From the NCBI GenBank assembly GCA_002404835.1, contig DHKM01000021.1:1-15932 (forward strand): 15,932 bases of DNA, read 5' to 3'. Below, piece after piece: positions 14,844 to 15,932 of this stretch. The DNA comes from Caryophanales bacterium UBA4694. Lineage in GTDB: Bacteria; Bacillota_I; Bacilli_A; RFN20; CAG-288. The notes under the pieces are model-generated. The model made no database searches and had not been told where the DNA came from. It was given only the letters and a program-made list of their open reading frames with translations. The translations under genes and the position numbers were made by a program. Every line of letters begins with the position of its first letter. Positions within the stretch are counted from its first letter, which is position 1.

Positions 14844-15932
14844 ATGAAAAAAACGATAAAGATATTCATCGGAACTTTTCTCCTTGCTATTCTGCTTGGT
14901 TCTGGAATCGATGTGATCAAGAATTCAACTTATACGAACAAAATCCCACGTAAGTTTTTGATTGATGGGGAATATATCGATTCACAGGATGACTTCAAAT
15001 ACTATAAGATTGAAAACAAAGACAAAGAAGTAGCTGTAGCACGCTCCGATGCTTCCAATAAAAAACAGTTTAATATTCCAAGTACAGTCAAAATTGATAA
15101 TATCGAATATGAAGTTACCGCGATTTGGAGAGAAGGTTTTTCTTTTTTGGATGATATCAGCATTACCTTCCCCTCTACTCTGAAGACCATCGACTATGAG
15201 GCGTTCTTCAATACGACATTCTCGTCAAACAACACCCAGCTTACGATTCCCTATACGGTTTCCGGACTCGGTACTGCCGCTTTCTTCAGGACCAACATCA
15301 CCGATCTCGTCTTCTCCGACGGGAAATCAAGCAACATCGGTGTCTGTACGACAACGGAAAGCCAGACAAACGGTTCGTCTTCCTCGGAAGCGACGAAATC
15401 CGCATTGGAGACCATCGGTGATTTTGCCTTTGCCAAATGCAAGAGTCTGAAGAACATCACCTTCTCCAATTCGTTGAAAAGAATCCAGGAAGAGGCATTC
15501 GAATACTGCGAGAACCTGACTACCGTCGCCTTTCTTTCCGGACTCGAGCATATCGGCTCAAGAGCCTTCAACTGCTGCTACGATCTGGCTCAGGTCTATC
15601 TTCCGAACAATCTTTTCACGAAATCCTCGGATACGAATTCCACCATCGGTGAATTTGCCTTCTCCTTCTGCAAGAACGAAATGAAAATACAGGCTTCCGT
15701 TCCTTCTCTTCCGGATACTTTTGATAAGCAGAATCCGAATTGGAACAGGAAGAAGGAATTTGCAGCCGATTCCTACGAGGTAAAACCTGTCGAAGGTGAT
15801 ATGTACATCAGCAGTTCCTGGCTCTATCAGGATACGGGTTCTGCAGTCAGGATACAGAGCTATCTCGGGGATGCCATGGAGAACATCGCGTTTCCTGAGA
15901 TCATAAACGGGCATCCGGTTACCGAAATCGAT
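14844..15932 (+). CDS. BspA-like leucine-rich-repeat (LRR_5) surface protein, 3' end beyond the window
   Basis: The frame is open from an ATG with AGGAGG six bases upstream (14832-14837) to the right edge, 363 codons with no stop, so the gene is cut by the window. An in-frame ATG at 14838 is rejected because it touches the ribosome binding site. The first 25 residues (MKKTIKIFIG, then TFLLAILLGSG) are a signal peptide or anchor. From about residue 105 onward LRR_5 (BspA-type) units appear: ITFPSTLKTIDYEAFFN, LETIGDFAFAKCKSLKNIT, LKRIQEEAFEYCENLTTVAF, LEHIGSRAFNCCYDLAQVYL and TIGEFAFSFCKN. Such repeats form curved extracellular binding surfaces, often for host or matrix attachment. The gap to the previous gene is ten bases, so it belongs to the same unit. 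G+C rises from about 38% (15001-15060) to about 52% (15301-15360) within the gene. Confidence 0.9.
   Translation, partial: MKKTIKIFIGTFLLAILLGSGIDVIKNSTYTNKIPRKFLIDGEYIDSQDDFKYYKIENKDKEVAVARSDASNKKQFNIPSTVKIDNIEYEVTAIWREGFSFLDDISITFPSTLKTIDYEAFFNTTFSSNNTQLTIPYTVSGLGTAAFFRTNITDLVFSDGKSSNIGVCTTTESQTNGSSSSEATKSALETIGDFAFAKCKSLKNITFSNSLKRIQEEAFEYCENLTTVAFLSGLEHIGSRAFNCCYDLAQVYLPNNLFTKSSDTNSTIGEFAFSFCKNEMKIQASVPSLPDTFDKQNPNWNRKKEFAADSYEVKPVEGDMYISSSWLYQDTGSAVRIQSYLGDAMENIAFPEIINGHPVTEID

Noticed and set aside
526..15932. Use of TGA as tryptophan (mycoplasma-type code)
   Set aside because: TGA ends the genes at 10500 and 11687 in tight stop/start overlaps, and also ends the ATPase gene; all frames make sense with the standard bacterial code.
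9692..15932. CRISPR array, sortase signal or insertion sequence in the surface cluster
   Set aside because: I saw no regularly spaced direct repeats, no LPxTG motif and no transposase-like frame or terminal inverted repeats.

Overview
The window looks like a piece of chromosome from a low-GC, Gram-positive-type bacterium (Bacillota), probably an uncultured or gut-associated member of the Bacilli/Erysipelotrichia side. The evidence is AT-rich coding DNA, GGAGG-type ribosome binding sites, a lysine (L-box) riboswitch, an MreB-family actin, a lipobox on the solute-binding protein and a BspA-like leucine-rich-repeat protein. TGA is used as a stop codon, including in two ATGA stop/start overlaps, so this is not a TGA=Trp mollicute. 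The lineage assignment is an inference.

Layout. Bases 1-525 hold no gene that I can support. 526-2937 (+) encodes a soluble PAS hybrid histidine-kinase-like protein in which both the phospho-accepting His and the receiver Asp are replaced (Gln445, Asn732). Facing it on the minus strand are yqeY (3100-3531) and a divergent mreB homologue (3558-4550), which end at a hairpin usable in both directions. Next on the minus strand is an amino-acid ABC importer of three genes: binding lipoprotein 6212-7060, permease 5409-6209 and ATPase 4648-5412. It is preceded by a lysine riboswitch (about 7175-7352) with its own terminator (7101-7137), which makes lysine the likely cargo. Upstream of that is an RsmF-type rRNA cytosine methyltransferase (7470-8744). 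A small cytoplasmic beta-rich protein of unknown function (8840-9310) runs the other way. Two tRNA genes, Thr(UGU) and Val(CAC), follow on the minus strand.

From about 9690 to the right edge runs a plus-strand cluster of four tightly packed genes for apparently exported proteins. The first is broken (early stop plus frameshift, 9692-10500). The second (10497-11687) overlaps it by four bases. The third, a 1049-residue protein with GLUG-like repeats (11684-14833), overlaps the second by four bases. The fourth is a BspA-like LRR_5 protein (14844 to beyond the edge). The first two share an Ala-Trp-Phe-Thr motif after the hydrophobic N-terminal segment and a similar C-terminal strand motif. Base composition changes sharply inside the third and fourth genes, which suggests mosaic ancestry. 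This cluster is the best candidate for an undescribed system: a multi-component cell-surface assembly of unknown role. That role is inference.

The two signalling/cytoskeletal proteins with lost catalytic residues, and the riboswitch that names a transporter substrate, are the other points worth attention.
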